DNA of 64,000 bases. It comes from Thiomonas intermedia (lineage in GTDB: Bacteria > Pseudomonadota > Gammaproteobacteria > Burkholderiales > Burkholderiaceae_C). Shown one piece after another: positions 8,158 through 16,857 of this stretch. The DNA is taken from NCBI RefSeq assembly GCF_002028405.1, contig NZ_CP020046.1, positions 1,612,001 to 1,676,000 on the forward strand. The letters run 5' to 3'. The translations under genes were made by a program, and so were the position numbers. Under the pieces are notes generated by a model that saw only the letters and a list, made by a program, of their open reading frames with translations, did no database searches and was not told where the DNA came from. Numbering within the stretch: position 1 is the first letter of the stretch; the number at the start of each line of letters is the position of its first letter.

Positions 8158-9461
8158 GGCTGCTGCTCCGAAGGCGTTGTCAGGTAGTCGAGTTCGGCCT
8201 GGGTGGCCAGCAGATCCCGGCGCTGTTGCAGGGTCTGGAGTTCAAGGGCAAAAACGGCTTGCTGCGCCTTCAGCACGTCGCTCATGCTGGCGCGGCCGTT
8301 GCTGTAGGTGGTGAGGGTGGAGTCGTACGCCGCATGCGCCAGCGGCAGCATGTGCGCGCGCATGCGCTGCCACTTCTCCTGCTGGCTGCGCATGCGCGCC
8401 GTGGCGGTGCGGATCTGCTGCTGCAAGGCCAACCGCTGGTCCTGCTCGTCGTAGCGGGCTTCCAGCACCTGGGCGCGGGCGCTGTCGAGTTCCTGATCCA
8501 GCCGATGGCTGGAGAAGATCGGCAAGTTCATCGAAACCCCGGCGGAGAAAAAGTTGGGAGAGCCCGGAAAAAAGCTCTTGCCGTAGGAGGCGCCAACCGT
8601 GATCTCCGGCAGGAAATCCTTCTTGGCCACCTGCACGCCAGCCTGGGCGATCTGCACCTTGGCCTGGGCCATGCGCAGCAGCGGCTGGGTCGGGGGCGCT
8701 TGCTCGGGAGCCGTCGCGCCTGGCGACAAGCTCGGCCAGTCAGGATCGATCTGCGGCGTTTGATCGCTGCCGAGTGCCTGGGCAATGTCGGCCAGGGACG
8801 CCGCTTCATCCGCGGCGAGCGCGCTTTGGTCGTTGCGCAGTTCGTCCTCGGCGAGACGGGCGCGCAACACATCGCTCTGCGGTCCGTTGCCTGCCCGGTA
8901 GCTGGCCATGGCCGCGTCGACGTTCTCACGCGCCAGCGTCTGCTGCCGCTGCACCGTCGCCATGGCCTGGCGCGCGTACACCGCTGCAAGCCAGGCGCGT
9001 CGCAAGGCGAGAACCAGCTGCGCGCGTTTGGCTTCGCGGCTGAAGTGCTGCTCCGAGGCTTGCGCCTGCAGCTTGTCGCCTTCGAGGGCCAGCTTGCCGA
9101 TCGGCGGAAAACTCTGGCTGACGCCGACGCTGAGCATGGTCATGCTCTGCTGCGTCAGCGAGAAGCTGTTGGTGGGCAGGTTGACCGCGTCGAACGACAC
9201 ATGCGGGTCGGGCAACTGCGTGGCCGCCGCGGCCTGGTGCTGGATGGCGCGGATGCGCTGCGCGGCTGCGGCCAGACTGGGATTGCTCCGCGCCAGTTGC
9301 GCCTCGGCGGCACCGAGGGTCAGGGGCGCGGCTTGGGCGGGTGCGGCCAGGCCGGCGAGCAGTAGAAGCGTGACGAGAACGGGGATGGCCGCCGGGCGTT
9401 CAGACCAGACGGATGACAACCGCCGGGCTTGCGCACGGCGGCACTGCAGGATGAGGGACAT
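8154..9461 (-). CDS. cusC: CusC/TolC-family outer-membrane factor
   Basis: 435-residue outer-membrane channel of the TolC/OEP family, the exit duct for the Cus pump. The N-terminus carries a Sec signal (PVLVTLLLLAGLAAPAQA), without an obvious lipobox cysteine. Two OEP repeats follow, rich in Ala/Gln coiled coil (for instance ARAQVLEARYDEQDQRLALQQQ) and ending with YxxGRASMSDVLKAQQAVF, a family hallmark. It is the second gene of a minus-strand operon after a small secreted protein 108 bases upstream, and overlaps cusB by four bases. cusC is used for position in the operon; sequence-level orthology to E. coli CusC is not claimed. Confidence 0.85.
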   Translation of the reverse strand: MSLILQCRRAQARRLSSVWSERPAAIPVLVTLLLLAGLAAPAQAAPLTLGAAEAQLARSNPSLAAAAQRIRAIQHQAAAATQLPDPHVSFDAVNLPTNSFSLTQQSMTMLSVGVSQSFPPIGKLALEGDKLQAQASEQHFSREAKRAQLVLALRRAWLAAVYARQAMATVQRQQTLARENVDAAMASYRAGNGPQSDVLRARLAEDELRNDQSALAADEAASLADIAQALGSDQTPQIDPDWPSLSPGATAPEQAPPTQPLLRMAQAKVQIAQAGVQVAKKDFLPEITVGASYGKSFFPGSPNFFSAGVSMNLPIFSSHRLDQELDSARAQVLEARYDEQDQRLALQQQIRTATARMRSQQEKWQRMRAHMLPLAHAAYDSTLTTYSNGRASMSDVLKAQQAVFALELQTLQQRRDLLATQAELDYLTTPSEQQP

Positions 9462-9569
9462 CGCTTTCCTCTTCGGCGGATGGAACGCTGCAAGGCCGCA
9501 GCGTTGATCGCAAGGCGAACACGAACATCGCCCGGTGAAGGTTCACCGGGACGGGTGCTGCCGAAGGGG

Positions 9570-9971
9570 TCAAACTTGGAGGCGAGCCGCGAGGAAAGGC
9601 GGCTTGGAGGGAGGCGGCGGATCGAAGCGCCCGATGGGCAAGGCAGCCTGCTCAGGCTGAGCTTGGAGGACGAGCACCAAGCGTTGGATCAATGCTGCGT
9701 GAGGAAATGATGCGGCGTTGGACGTGCTGGAAACGGCAGCCGCGCCCAGGTCATTGCAGGCAGCTTGGCAAAACGCACGCTCGACTCGCGAATCGTCATG
9801 ACCAGCGAGATTCGCTTGATGGCCGGCACCTACCATCGGCATAGCCGCCATGCCTGTGCAGCATGAGGCTGGCACGACCCGTATCGGGGCTGCCGTGGCT
9901 TGCATCCAGGGCAAGAGAACCAATGCGCAGACGAACGCCCAATAGCGGGAGAAGGTTCGAAAGGAGCGCAT
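9570..9971 (-). CDS. Secreted Cys/Met-containing small protein (DUF2946-like)
   Basis: 133 residues, first gene of the cus operon. It has an N-terminal hydrophobic segment (YWAFVCALVLLPWMQATA), then a Cys/Met patch ASCCTGMAAMPM, a Cys pair in AFCQAACND, and a proline-rich end PPPPSKPPFLAA. Short proteins of this build, often labelled DUF2946, stand at the head of many copper RND operons and are thought to be periplasmic or membrane-tethered. The metal-binding role is inference from the cysteines and place. It begins 51 bases below the -10 box of a strong promoter. The similarity to DUF2946 is by eye only. Confidence 0.65.
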   Translation of the reverse strand: MRSFRTFSRYWAFVCALVLLPWMQATAAPIRVVPASCCTGMAAMPMVGAGHQANLAGHDDSRVERAFCQAACNDLGAAAVSSTSNAASFPHAALIQRLVLVLQAQPEQAALPIGRFDPPPPSKPPFLAARLQV

Positions 9972-9987
9972 GAGTTTGAATGTGAGG

Positions 9988-10005
9988 GATGTACAGGATG
10001 TACAG
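9988..10005 (-). promoter_or_regulatory. Candidate operator: tandem 9-bp repeat in cus leader
   Basis: Read on plus, gatgtacag occurs twice in immediate tandem, so each copy contains the palindrome TGTACA and the pair forms GTACA-gga-TGTAC. It lies about 10-27 bases downstream of the expected transcription start of the cus operon. A repressor site is likely; it loosely recalls the TACA-nn-TGTA boxes of CopY-type copper repressors, but the spacer is three bases. The regulator is not in this window. Confidence 0.4.
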
Positions 10006-10021
10006 CGATTTGTGTGCAGGC

Positions 10022-10049
10022 ATCATAGCCAAAGCTCTGAGCTTGTCAA
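10022..10049 (-). promoter_or_regulatory. Sigma70-type promoter of the cus operon
   Basis: On the minus strand, TTGACA (10044-10049) and TATGAT (10022-10027) are separated by 16 bases, close to consensus. It points to the gene at 9570-9971 and then cusCBA. The inverted repeat of the IS5-type element begins only a few bases beyond the -35 box. Confidence 0.7.
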
Positions 10050-10052
10050 TTA

Positions 10053-10874
10053 TGTCTTGTTAACACTAATTGACTTAGGCATCTAGCTGCGAGAAAATGC
10101 GTGCATGGAAATCACGCCTGCGCAGTTCGCCCAAATCGAGCACTGCTTGCCGACGCAGCGAGGCAATGTCAGCTTGTCAAACCTGGATGTGTTGAATGCG
10201 ATTCTGTACGTGGCCGAGCATGGCTGCAAATGGCGCGGCTTGCCCAGGCGGTTCGGCAACTGGCACACGATCTATACGCGGATGAATCGGTGGTCCAAGT
10301 CGGGCGTCATGGACCGAGTGTTCGAGGAGCTGCAGCGATCGCAGGTTGTGCGCATCAAGATCGAAACGGTTTCACTGGACAGCACCAGCATCAAGGTGCA
10401 TCCGGATGGCACCGGGGCGCTAAAAAAACGGCACCCAATCCATCGGCAAATCTCGAGGCGGATGGAACACCAGGATTCATATGGTTGCCGCGGATGTTCG
10501 CACGGCCATAGCGTTCTCCTTGTCACCTGGCCAGGCGCACGACGCGCCGGCTGGACGGGCACTGCTCAGTCGCCTGGGTGCGCCAAACAGGCCGCTGCAT
10601 CTGCTCATGGATCGGGCCTACGAGGGCAACGAGACGCGGCAGCTTGCCCTCGAACTCGGCTTCATCCCTGCGGTCCCGCCCCTGAAGACTCGGGTCGAGC
10701 CGTGGGAGTACGACCGAGCAATGGACAAGCGCCGCAATGAAGTCGAGCGATTGTTTCGGCGACTCAAGGGCTTTCGTCGCATCTTCTCGCGGTTCGAGAA
10801 GCTTGATGTCATGTTCGTCGGCTTCATCGGTTTCGCGCTGATCGCCGACGGCCTCCGGTTGTGTTAACACGGCC
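10053..10874 (+). mobile_element. IS5-family (IS427-like) insertion sequence
   Basis: About 820 bp, with a frameshifted transposase. TTGTTAACAC near 10057-10066 and GTGTTAACAC at 10861-10870 form an inverted pair at the two ends, one mismatch in ten. The stop of the transposase lies in the right repeat. The exact outer ends and the target duplication could not be fixed; either TTAA or a CTAG-like site is possible. Confidence 0.65.
10105..10867 (+). CDS. IS5-family transposase, two frames joined by a frameshift at an A7 run
   Basis: DDE transposase. Frame one (from ATG 10105) gives the N-terminal DUF4096-like domain (LSNLDVLNAILYVAEHGCKW, WHTIYTRMNRW) and the first catalytic Asp (SLDSTSIKVHPDGTG). 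At seven A's (10422-10428) the family sequence continues in the next frame, GTQSIGKSRGGWNTRIHMV, and on through DRAYEGNE to the RRLKGFRRIFSR end at 10867. The second frame is offset by +1, which may reflect programmed frameshifting or polymerase slippage, as known for IS427-group elements. It could also be a plain mutation. No stop interrupts either frame before or after the A-run. Confidence 0.8.
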
Positions 10875-10961
10875 TAGGGCCCAGGAATGCCCGGGAAGAC
10901 CCTGGCGGGCAGGGTCGATACCGTCAATGCGGCGATCAAATCGTACCAAGTCATCCCGTAC

Positions 10962-13247
10962 TCACCGGCGCAGCAGTCGCATCCCGTTGAACACCACCAG
11001 AAGGCTGGCCCCCGTGTCGGCGAACACCGCCATCCACAGGGTCGCCACTCCGCTCAGGGCCAGCACGAAGAACACGGCCTTGATGCCAAGCGCGAGTGCG
11101 ATGTTCTGCTTGAGAAGCATGGCCGTGCGCCGACTCAAGCTGATGAAGTCGGCAATCTTGCGCGGGTCGTCGTCCATGATGGCCACATCGGCGGTCTCCA
11201 GCGCCGTGGCGGTGCCGGCCGCCCCCATGGCGAAGCCGATCGTCGCACGCGCCAGCGCCGGCGCATCGTTCACTCCGTCGCCGACCATGCCGACCGACCC
11301 GTAGCGCCCAAGAAGCTCCGCGACAGCGGCTTGCTTGTCCTGCGGCAGCAGATTGCCGCGTGCATCCTTGATGCCGAGCTGAACGGCAATCGCCCGTGCC
11401 GTGGCCGGGTTGTCGCCGGTCAACATGACCGGTTCGACATGCAGCGACTTGAGGGACGCAACGGCCCGCGCGCTCTCCGGCCTCAGGGTGTCGGCAACGC
11501 CAAACACGGCCACCGGATCGGCCGCGTCACACAGAACGATGGCGGTTTTGCCGGCATTTTCCAGGACAGCAAGCCGCGCCTCCAGTGCCGCCGAACACCC
11601 CCCGATCTCTTCGACCAGACGGTGATTGCCCAGATGCCAATCCTGACCGGCAATACGGCCTGTGACGCCGCGCCCCTGGAGCACGCCGAAATCGTCGACG
11701 GGCAGGAGTGCGGCACCTGGCTGCTGCTCCCGCCAACCGGCAACCAGCGCCTGGGCGACCGGATGCGTGCTGTGGTCATCGAGGCTGGCGGCGATCCGCA
11801 AGGCTTGCGCGATCGGCATGTCGCCAAGCGGGATTGCATCGGTCAGCGCGGGCTTGCCGCGGGTCAGCGTGCCAGTCTTGTCGAGCGCCAGGGCTTTGAG
11901 CAGCCGGCCGCCTTCGAGAAAGGCCCCGCCCTTGACCAGGATGCCATGCCTGGCCGCCGCCGCAAGACCGCTGACCACCGTCACCGGGGTGGAGACCACC
12001 AAGGCGCAGGGGCAGGCGATGACCAGCATGACCAGGGCCTCGTACAGCCAGGAACTCCAGCTTCCGCCGGTCAGCAGTGGGCCGAGGATGGCCACGGTGA
12101 TGGCGAAGACCACCACCGCAGGGGTGTAATACCGCGCGAATCGATCGACGAAACGCTGGGTCGGCGCGCGCTGTGACTGCGCGCTCTGGATGGCCAGGGC
12201 GATGCGGGCCAGGGTGCTGTCACCTGCCGAGGCCGTGACGGTGGCTTCCACCACGCCATCGGCAACGATGCTGCCGGCATACAGCAGGTCACCCGCTTGT
12301 TTGTCCACGGGCAGGCTCTCCCCGGTGATCGGCGCCTGGTTCAGCGCAGCACGGCCGAACTCGACGCGTGCGTCCAGCGGCACCCGCGCGCCGGCGCGTA
12401 CCCGAATGCGGCGGCCGACGGCCACCTCGGCCACGGGCTTGGCCTCCCAGGCTTCGCCGATCTTGACCTCGGCGGTTTCCGGTGCGATTGCCGTGAGCGC
12501 CTTGATCGCGTTCCTGGCACGCTCCAGCGACAGCGCCTCGATCGCCTCGGCCACTGCGAACAGGAACACCACCATCGCCGCTTCCGGCCACTTGCCGAGA
12601 GCCACGGCCCCGACCACGGCGATGGACATCAGGAAGTAGATGTTGAGGGTCAGGTTGCTGAGCGCGATCCAGCCCTTTTTGAGGGTGGGCAGGCCGGCGC
12701 TCACGATGGACACAGCGGCAAGCGCCATCACCATCCATGAGGTCTCTCGCCCGGTCGACCAGGCGATGATCTCGGCCGCGACCGCGGCGACGCCAGCCAC
12801 GGCGAGCAGACCTTTTTGCCGTGGACTGAGGGCAGGGGGAAGCACGGACGCTGGCGCGTTGGCTTCAAGCAGGCGTGGCGCCATGTCCAGCCTCTCCAGC
12901 GCTGCGGCAATCTCCCGGGGCTGGTCCAAACGGTGATACACCGTGAGTTCCCGATTCAGGAGGTTGAAGTCGAGCTGGACAACCCCGGGCATCCCCTCCA
13001 GCTTGTTGCGGATCAGGCGCTCCTCGGTCGGGCAGTCCATCTTGTCGATGCGGTAGCGCACCCGACTGGTTCCTTCGGGTGCCGGATTGGACTTGCAAAC
13101 CCCCGTCAGACAGTCGGTCTGTGTCGCCGGAGCGCAGCAGGCATCGGCCGCCGCGTGCGTGTGGTGATCGTGGTCACAGGCGGGTCCATGGTCTTGCGCC
13201 TGGACAGGCAGGCGTAACGCTGTGCTGGTGTGGTCGTGCTGGCTCAT
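10962..13247 (-). CDS. cadA: CadA-type Cd/Zn/Pb-exporting P1B ATPase
   Basis: Inner-membrane P-type ATPase of 761 residues that expels Cd(II), Zn(II) or Pb(II) from the cytoplasm. It has a His/Cys-rich N-tail (DHDHHTHAAADACCAP), one heavy-metal domain with MDCPTEE (residues 70-76) in place of the usual CxxC, the intramembrane metal site ACPCALV, the phosphorylation site DKTGTLT, and MVGDGVNDAPAL in the hinge. CPC with MDCPxEE is the ZntA/CadA pattern. It is divergent from a MerR-type regulator, with a typical MerR promoter between them. cadA is used for the class; zntA would be equally fair. Confidence 0.92.
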   Translation of the reverse strand: MSQHDHTSTALRLPVQAQDHGPACDHDHHTHAAADACCAPATQTDCLTGVCKSNPAPEGTSRVRYRIDKMDCPTEERLIRNKLEGMPGVVQLDFNLLNRELTVYHRLDQPREIAAALERLDMAPRLLEANAPASVLPPALSPRQKGLLAVAGVAAVAAEIIAWSTGRETSWMVMALAAVSIVSAGLPTLKKGWIALSNLTLNIYFLMSIAVVGAVALGKWPEAAMVVFLFAVAEAIEALSLERARNAIKALTAIAPETAEVKIGEAWEAKPVAEVAVGRRIRVRAGARVPLDARVEFGRAALNQAPITGESLPVDKQAGDLLYAGSIVADGVVEATVTASAGDSTLARIALAIQSAQSQRAPTQRFVDRFARYYTPAVVVFAITVAILGPLLTGGSWSSWLYEALVMLVIACPCALVVSTPVTVVSGLAAAARHGILVKGGAFLEGGRLLKALALDKTGTLTRGKPALTDAIPLGDMPIAQALRIAASLDDHSTHPVAQALVAGWREQQPGAALLPVDDFGVLQGRGVTGRIAGQDWHLGNHRLVEEIGGCSAALEARLAVLENAGKTAIVLCDAADPVAVFGVADTLRPESARAVASLKSLHVEPVMLTGDNPATARAIAVQLGIKDARGNLLPQDKQAAVAELLGRYGSVGMVGDGVNDAPALARATIGFAMGAAGTATALETADVAIMDDDPRKIADFISLSRRTAMLLKQNIALALGIKAVFFVLALSGVATLWMAVFADTGASLLVVFNGMRLLRR

Positions 13248-13276
13248 GAAGGCGGATCTCGGTGAACAGTGCGATC

Positions 13277-13307
13277 ATTGAACAGCCTGTACCTGCTACA
13301 GGGTCAA
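13277..13307 (-). promoter_or_regulatory. MerR-type promoter/operator of cadA
   Basis: On minus, -35 TTGACC (13302-13307) and -10 TTCAAT (13277-13282) are separated by 19 bases, the overlong spacer that MerR-family activators untwist. Within it lies the perfect palindrome CTGTA-n5-TACAG (13287-13301). This is the binding site expected for the CadR encoded divergently at 13336. Confidence 0.8.
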
Positions 13308-13335
13308 GTGCTTTTGCACGAGAGGGGAATGCATC

Positions 13336-13806
13336 ATGCGAATCGGGGAATTGGCGCAGCGTGGCCACTGCGACGTGGAGACGGTGCGTTTTTACGAACG
13401 CGAGGGCTTGCTCGACGCGCCCGCCCGCGACGGCAACGGTTATCGCAACTACACCAGCGGCCATCTGGTGCAACTCAACTTCATTCGTCACTGCCGCTCT
13501 CTTGGCATGGGATTGCCGGACGTGCGCGTGTTGCGCGGCTTTCAGGAACATCCTGAATCTGCGTGCGACGCCATCAATCAGTTGATCGACCAGCAGATCG
13601 CGCGCATCCACCATCAGGTCGAATCACTGCGCCTGCTGGAGAAGCAGTTGCACGCGTTGCGCGAGACCTGCCAGGCCAACCGGACGGCGAGCGACTGCGG
13701 CATCATGCAGAACCTGCAACAGGCCGCGGCCAGCGGGCCATGCGAATGCCATGCGGAGCCGGTCGATCGGCCCGGAGCGGATCCTCGAGGTGGCGGGTCG
13801 GCGTGA
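13336..13806 (+). CDS. cadR: CadR/PbrR-type MerR regulator
   Basis: Metal-sensing transcription activator of 156 residues. The N-terminal winged helix starts MRIGELAQRGHCDVETVRFYE. A dimerisation helix lies at about 80-110, and the metal loop contains ETCQANRTASDCGIM. Cysteines at 77, 112 and 121 match the positions used by CadR/PbrR for Cd/Pb, and two more Cys plus a His follow in the tail (GPCECHAE). It is divergent from cadA with a shared operator region of 88 bases, so it should activate cadA and control itself. Start is ATG 13336, preceded by GAGAGGGGAA. Confidence 0.88.
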   Translation: MRIGELAQRGHCDVETVRFYEREGLLDAPARDGNGYRNYTSGHLVQLNFIRHCRSLGMGLPDVRVLRGFQEHPESACDAINQLIDQQIARIHHQVESLRLLEKQLHALRETCQANRTASDCGIMQNLQQAAASGPCECHAEPVDRPGADPRGGGSA

Positions 13807-13829
13807 GCGTAGGCGTGGGTCGGCGAAAG

Positions 13830-13903
13830 ATGACAGAGTTTTAATGTCCCTGTCATGAACGGGACAGCGTTGCGGCGCTAAGGTGGAAACAAGCCGGTTT
13901 CCA
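13830..13903 (+). promoter_or_regulatory. Cluster of inverted repeats upstream of copA
   Basis: Three dyads follow cadR: ATGACAG/CTGTCAT (13830-13836 and 13850-13856), TGTCCC/GGGACA (13845-13850 and 13861-13866) and TGGAAAC/GTTTCCA (13884-13890 and 13897-13903). They may be operators or a cadR terminator; none matches a CueR site with confidence. Confidence 0.35.
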
Positions 13904-13905
13904 TA

Positions 13906-13936
13906 CGGCGGAGCGGATTGATAGTCCGCTCCGCCG
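13906..13936 (+). promoter_or_regulatory. Strong hairpin in the copA leader
   Basis: A perfect 12-bp inverted repeat (CGGCGGAGCGGA at 13906-13917 and its complement at 13925-13936) with a 7-base loop. It ends 35 bases before the copA start. No U-run follows, so it is not a standard terminator. It could stabilise the mRNA or act in attenuation. Confidence 0.45.
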
Positions 13937-13971
13937 GCGCAGCCATCCGATTCAGGAACAAGACGGTCCCC

Positions 13972-16272
13972 ATGAACACCACCAGCGTCATCGATGTCTC
14001 CGGGCTGGTGTCGAGTCTCTCCGCCCGCGGGGTCGAAAAGCAGCTCCGGCGCCTGCCCGGTGTCAGCGACGTGCAGGTCAACTACGTCGGGGGCAGCGCC
14101 ACGGTCGTGCACGACGCGGCGTTGACAAACGTGGCCGCACTGCAGGCGCACGTCGCGCGGTGCGGCTATCACTGCCGTGGCGAGTCGGTTCCCGACCACC
14201 TGTGCGAGCCGCACGCGAAGGACGCCATGGCGCACGACATGGGTCACGGCGCCGGCATGGATGCGCACGCCATGGCACGGGACATGCGCAACCGGTTCTG
14301 GGTGTGCCTGTTGTTCACGGTCCCGCTGTTCGTGTACTCGCCCATGGGCGGCCTGTTCGCGCCCCCGGCGCCGCCCTTCGGTGTCGGGCTCAAGTACTGG
14401 CTGTTCGGCCTGGCCAGCGCCGCGGTGATCTATCCGGCCTGGCCTTTCTTCGTCGCGGCGGGACGCGCATTGCGCAACGGTGTGCTCAACATGGCCGTGC
14501 TGGTCGCGCTCTCCGTCGGCACAGGCTATCTGTTCAGCGTCGGCACGACTTTTTTCTTCGAGGGTGCGCAGTTCTACGAGGCCGTGTCGGTGCTGCTGGT
14601 GTTCATCCTGCTGGGGCACTGGCTCGAAATGCGCGCCCGCGCCGGCGCTTCCGAGGCGATCCGCGCGCTGATGAGCCTGGCGCCGCCCAAGGCGACGGTG
14701 CTGCGCGATGGTGCAGAATTCACGGTGGCAACCTCCGAGGTGCTGCCGGGCGACGTGGTGCTCATCCGCCCCGGTGACAAGATTCCGGTGGATGGCGAGG
14801 TGCTGGAAGGCGCCTCGCAGGTCGACGAGTCGATGCTGACCGGCGAGTCGATGCCGGTGGGGAAAAAACCCGGCGACGCGGTGATCGGGGCGACCATCAA
14901 CAAGAGCGGCAGCTTCCGCTACCGCGCCACCAAGGTGGGCGCCGACACCGCGCTGGCGCAGATCGTCAAGCTGGTGCAGGAGGCGCAGAACTCCAAGGCG
15001 CCGGCGCAATTGCTGGCCGACCGCGCATCGCAATGGCTGGTGGTGATCGCCGTCCTGATCGGCGTGGCGACCTTCGTGTCCTGGTACGTCGTCCTCGGAC
15101 AGCCGCTTCTGCTGGCGCTGGCACTCACCATCACCGTGTTCGTCATCGCCTGCCCTGACGCGCTCGGCCTCGCCACTCCGATGGCTGTGATGGTGGGGAC
15201 GGGGCTCGGCGCGATGAACGGCATCTTGTTCAAGAACGCTTCCGCACTGGAGGACGCGACCCGATTGAACGTGGTGGTTTTCGACAAGACCGGTACGCTG
15301 ACCCTGGGACAGCCGGAAGTGGTCGAGTTGGCGTTGGCTGCCGGAACAGCGGAAGACGACCTGCTGAAGACCGCCGCGGCCGTGGAGAAATTCTCCGAGC
15401 ATCCGCTGGCGCTAGCAATCCTCAAGCGCGCCCGGGGCCTTGCACTGGAACCCGCCGGCGCGTTCACCAATGTCGACGGCATGGGTGCCCGGGCAGAACT
15501 GGGCGGCGACACTGTGCTGCTGGGCAACGCCAAGTTGATGGCGCTCGACACGGTGGACATGAACGGCCTCGAGGCCGCATCGCAGCGCCTGCAGGGACGG
15601 GGGCGCACGGTGGTGCACGTCGCGCGCGCAGGGCGGCTGCTCGGCCTCGTCGCCATTGCCGACGCCGTGCGCCCGACCTCAGCACCCACCGTAACGGCGC
15701 TCCACGCAAGGGGCGTGCAGGTGGCCATGCTGACCGGCGACAACCGGGCGACGGCGGAGCGCATCGCCCGCGAGATCGGCATCGACATCGTGTTGGCCGA
15801 CGTGCTGCCCGGTGACAAGGCAGCAAAGGTCAAGGAGTTGCAGGCGCAGGGAAAGCGAGTCGGCATGGTGGGCGACGGCATCAACGATGCACCGGCGCTG
15901 ACGCAGGCCGACGTCGGCTTCGCCATCGGCGCCGGAACCGATGTGGCGATCGAAAGCGCCGACGTGGTTCTGATGAAAAGCGATCCGTTAGATGTCGTCG
16001 GCGCGATTGTGCTGTCGCGCGCTACGCTGCGCAAGATGCATCAGAACCTATGGTGGGCAGTGGCCTACAACGTCATTGCGTTTCCAGTGGCTGCAGGAGT
16101 GTTCTACCCCTTCACCATCAGCCCGGAAGTGGCGGCGCTCGCCATGTCGGGCAGCTCGGCGCTGGTGGCAGTCAATGCCCTGATGCTCAAGCGCACCCGG
16201 TTGACCGGCATTCACATCGGCCCGGCCACGAGCGCCGTGGCTGGGCCGCAGGTAGCAACAGCGCAGGCGTGA
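13972..16272 (+). CDS. copA: Copper-type P1B ATPase with unusual CPD metal-site motif
   Basis: Inner-membrane P-type ATPase of 766 residues, probably exporting Cu or Ag. The N-terminal heavy-metal-domain fold (residues 5-65) is degenerate: where GMTCxxC is expected it reads GLVSSL. Other cysteines sit at 64, 68 and 78. A His/Met-rich linker ([19 protein letters not shown], 86-104) recalls CopB-type pumps. The intramembrane motif is C394-P395-D396 ([14 protein letters not shown]) rather than CPC or CPH. The phosphorylation Asp is D438 in FDKTGTLT, and [16 protein letters not shown] is intact. Start ATG 13972 was preferred to the TTG at 13918, which lies in the leader hairpin. It heads a plus-strand operon with DUF302, SHOCT and CpxP-like genes. 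The symbol is by class only. Confidence 0.85.
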   Translation: MNTTSVIDVSGLVSSLSARGVEKQLRRLPGVSDVQVNYVGGSATVVHDAALTNVAALQAHVARCGYHCRGESVPDHLCEPHAKDAMAHDMGHGAGMDAHAMARDMRNRFWVCLLFTVPLFVYSPMGGLFAPPAPPFGVGLKYWLFGLASAAVIYPAWPFFVAAGRALRNGVLNMAVLVALSVGTGYLFSVGTTFFFEGAQFYEAVSVLLVFILLGHWLEMRARAGASEAIRALMSLAPPKATVLRDGAEFTVATSEVLPGDVVLIRPGDKIPVDGEVLEGASQVDESMLTGESMPVGKKPGDAVIGATINKSGSFRYRATKVGADTALAQIVKLVQEAQNSKAPAQLLADRASQWLVVIAVLIGVATFVSWYVVLGQPLLLALALTITVFVIACPDALGLATPMAVMVGTGLGAMNGILFKNASALEDATRLNVVVFDKTGTLTLGQPEVVELALAAGTAEDDLLKTAAAVEKFSEHPLALAILKRARGLALEPAGAFTNVDGMGARAELGGDTVLLGNAKLMALDTVDMNGLEAASQRLQGRGRTVVHVARAGRLLGLVAIADAVRPTSAPTVTALHARGVQVAMLTGDNRATAERIAREIGIDIVLADVLPGDKAAKVKELQAQGKRVGMVGDGINDAPALTQADVGFAIGAGTDVAIESADVVLMKSDPLDVVGAIVLSRATLRKMHQNLWWAVAYNVIAFPVAAGVFYPFTISPEVAALAMSGSSALVAVNALMLKRTRLTGIHIGPATSAVAGPQVATAQA

Positions 16273-16371
16273 CATGCAGTGGACAGAGCCATGCGCCATA
16301 CGATCCCATCAAGGACCGTGCACCACCATCTTCAACCCGTTCATTCCTTTCCAAAACTCGGAGAGTTACCC

Positions 16372-16767
16372 ATGAGTGACTACGTCTTTACCGTGACCAG
16401 CCCCAAAGGCTTCGAGGCCACCGTGCAAGCGGCGACCGAGGCATTGCAACAGGAGGGCTTCGGCGTACTGACCACCATCGATGTGGCCGCCACGCTTAAG
16501 GCCAAACTCGGCATCAAGGAACGTCCCTACCTCATCCTCGGAGCCTGCAATCCGCACTATGCCCATCAGGCCTTGCAAGCCGAGCCGGATATTGGCGCGC
16601 TGCTGCCCTGCAATGTCGTCGTGCGGGAAGAGGCGGACGGCAGGGTCAGCGTAGTGTTCATGGATCCAGCGGCCGTGCTCGGCATGGTCAAGCGCCCCGA
16701 GGTGGACAAACTCGGCGGCGAAGTGCGCGACAAGCTCAAGCACGTCGCCGAGGCCCTGCGCGCCTGA
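16372..16767 (+). CDS. DUF302-domain protein
   Basis: 131 residues forming one DUF302 domain. Recognisable parts are YVFTVTSPKGFEATVQAAT at the start, KLGIKERPYLILGACNPHYA in the middle, and LLPCNVVVREEADGRVSVVFMDP near the end. No signal peptide is seen, so it is probably cytoplasmic. DUF302 proteins often accompany copper or sulfur genes; their biochemical role is not established. Two conserved cysteines (GACNPHYA and LPCNVVV) could bind a metal or be redox active. It follows copA by 99 bases and starts at ATG 16372 with GGAG upstream. Confidence 0.85.
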   Translation: MSDYVFTVTSPKGFEATVQAATEALQQEGFGVLTTIDVAATLKAKLGIKERPYLILGACNPHYAHQALQAEPDIGALLPCNVVVREEADGRVSVVFMDPAAVLGMVKRPEVDKLGGEVRDKLKHVAEALRA

Positions 16768-16857
16768 GGGCTGGGTCGGAGCCGTCATCATCAAGGCGCT
16801 GATTCGGTCCAGCCGGTCGGTGCCTGGTTATTGTGAACATTCAAAGGGAGCATGGTC

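Noticed and set aside
10871-10961. Plus-strand start MPGKTLAGRVDTVNAAIKSYQ after the IS5 element
   Set aside because: It has a faint resemblance to an adaptor fragment but runs straight into the antisense of cadA and has no ribosome site.
13624-15402. 592-residue minus-strand open frame opposite copA
   Set aside because: It is the antisense shadow of the ATPase gene; His/Arg/Gln-rich noise and no domain.
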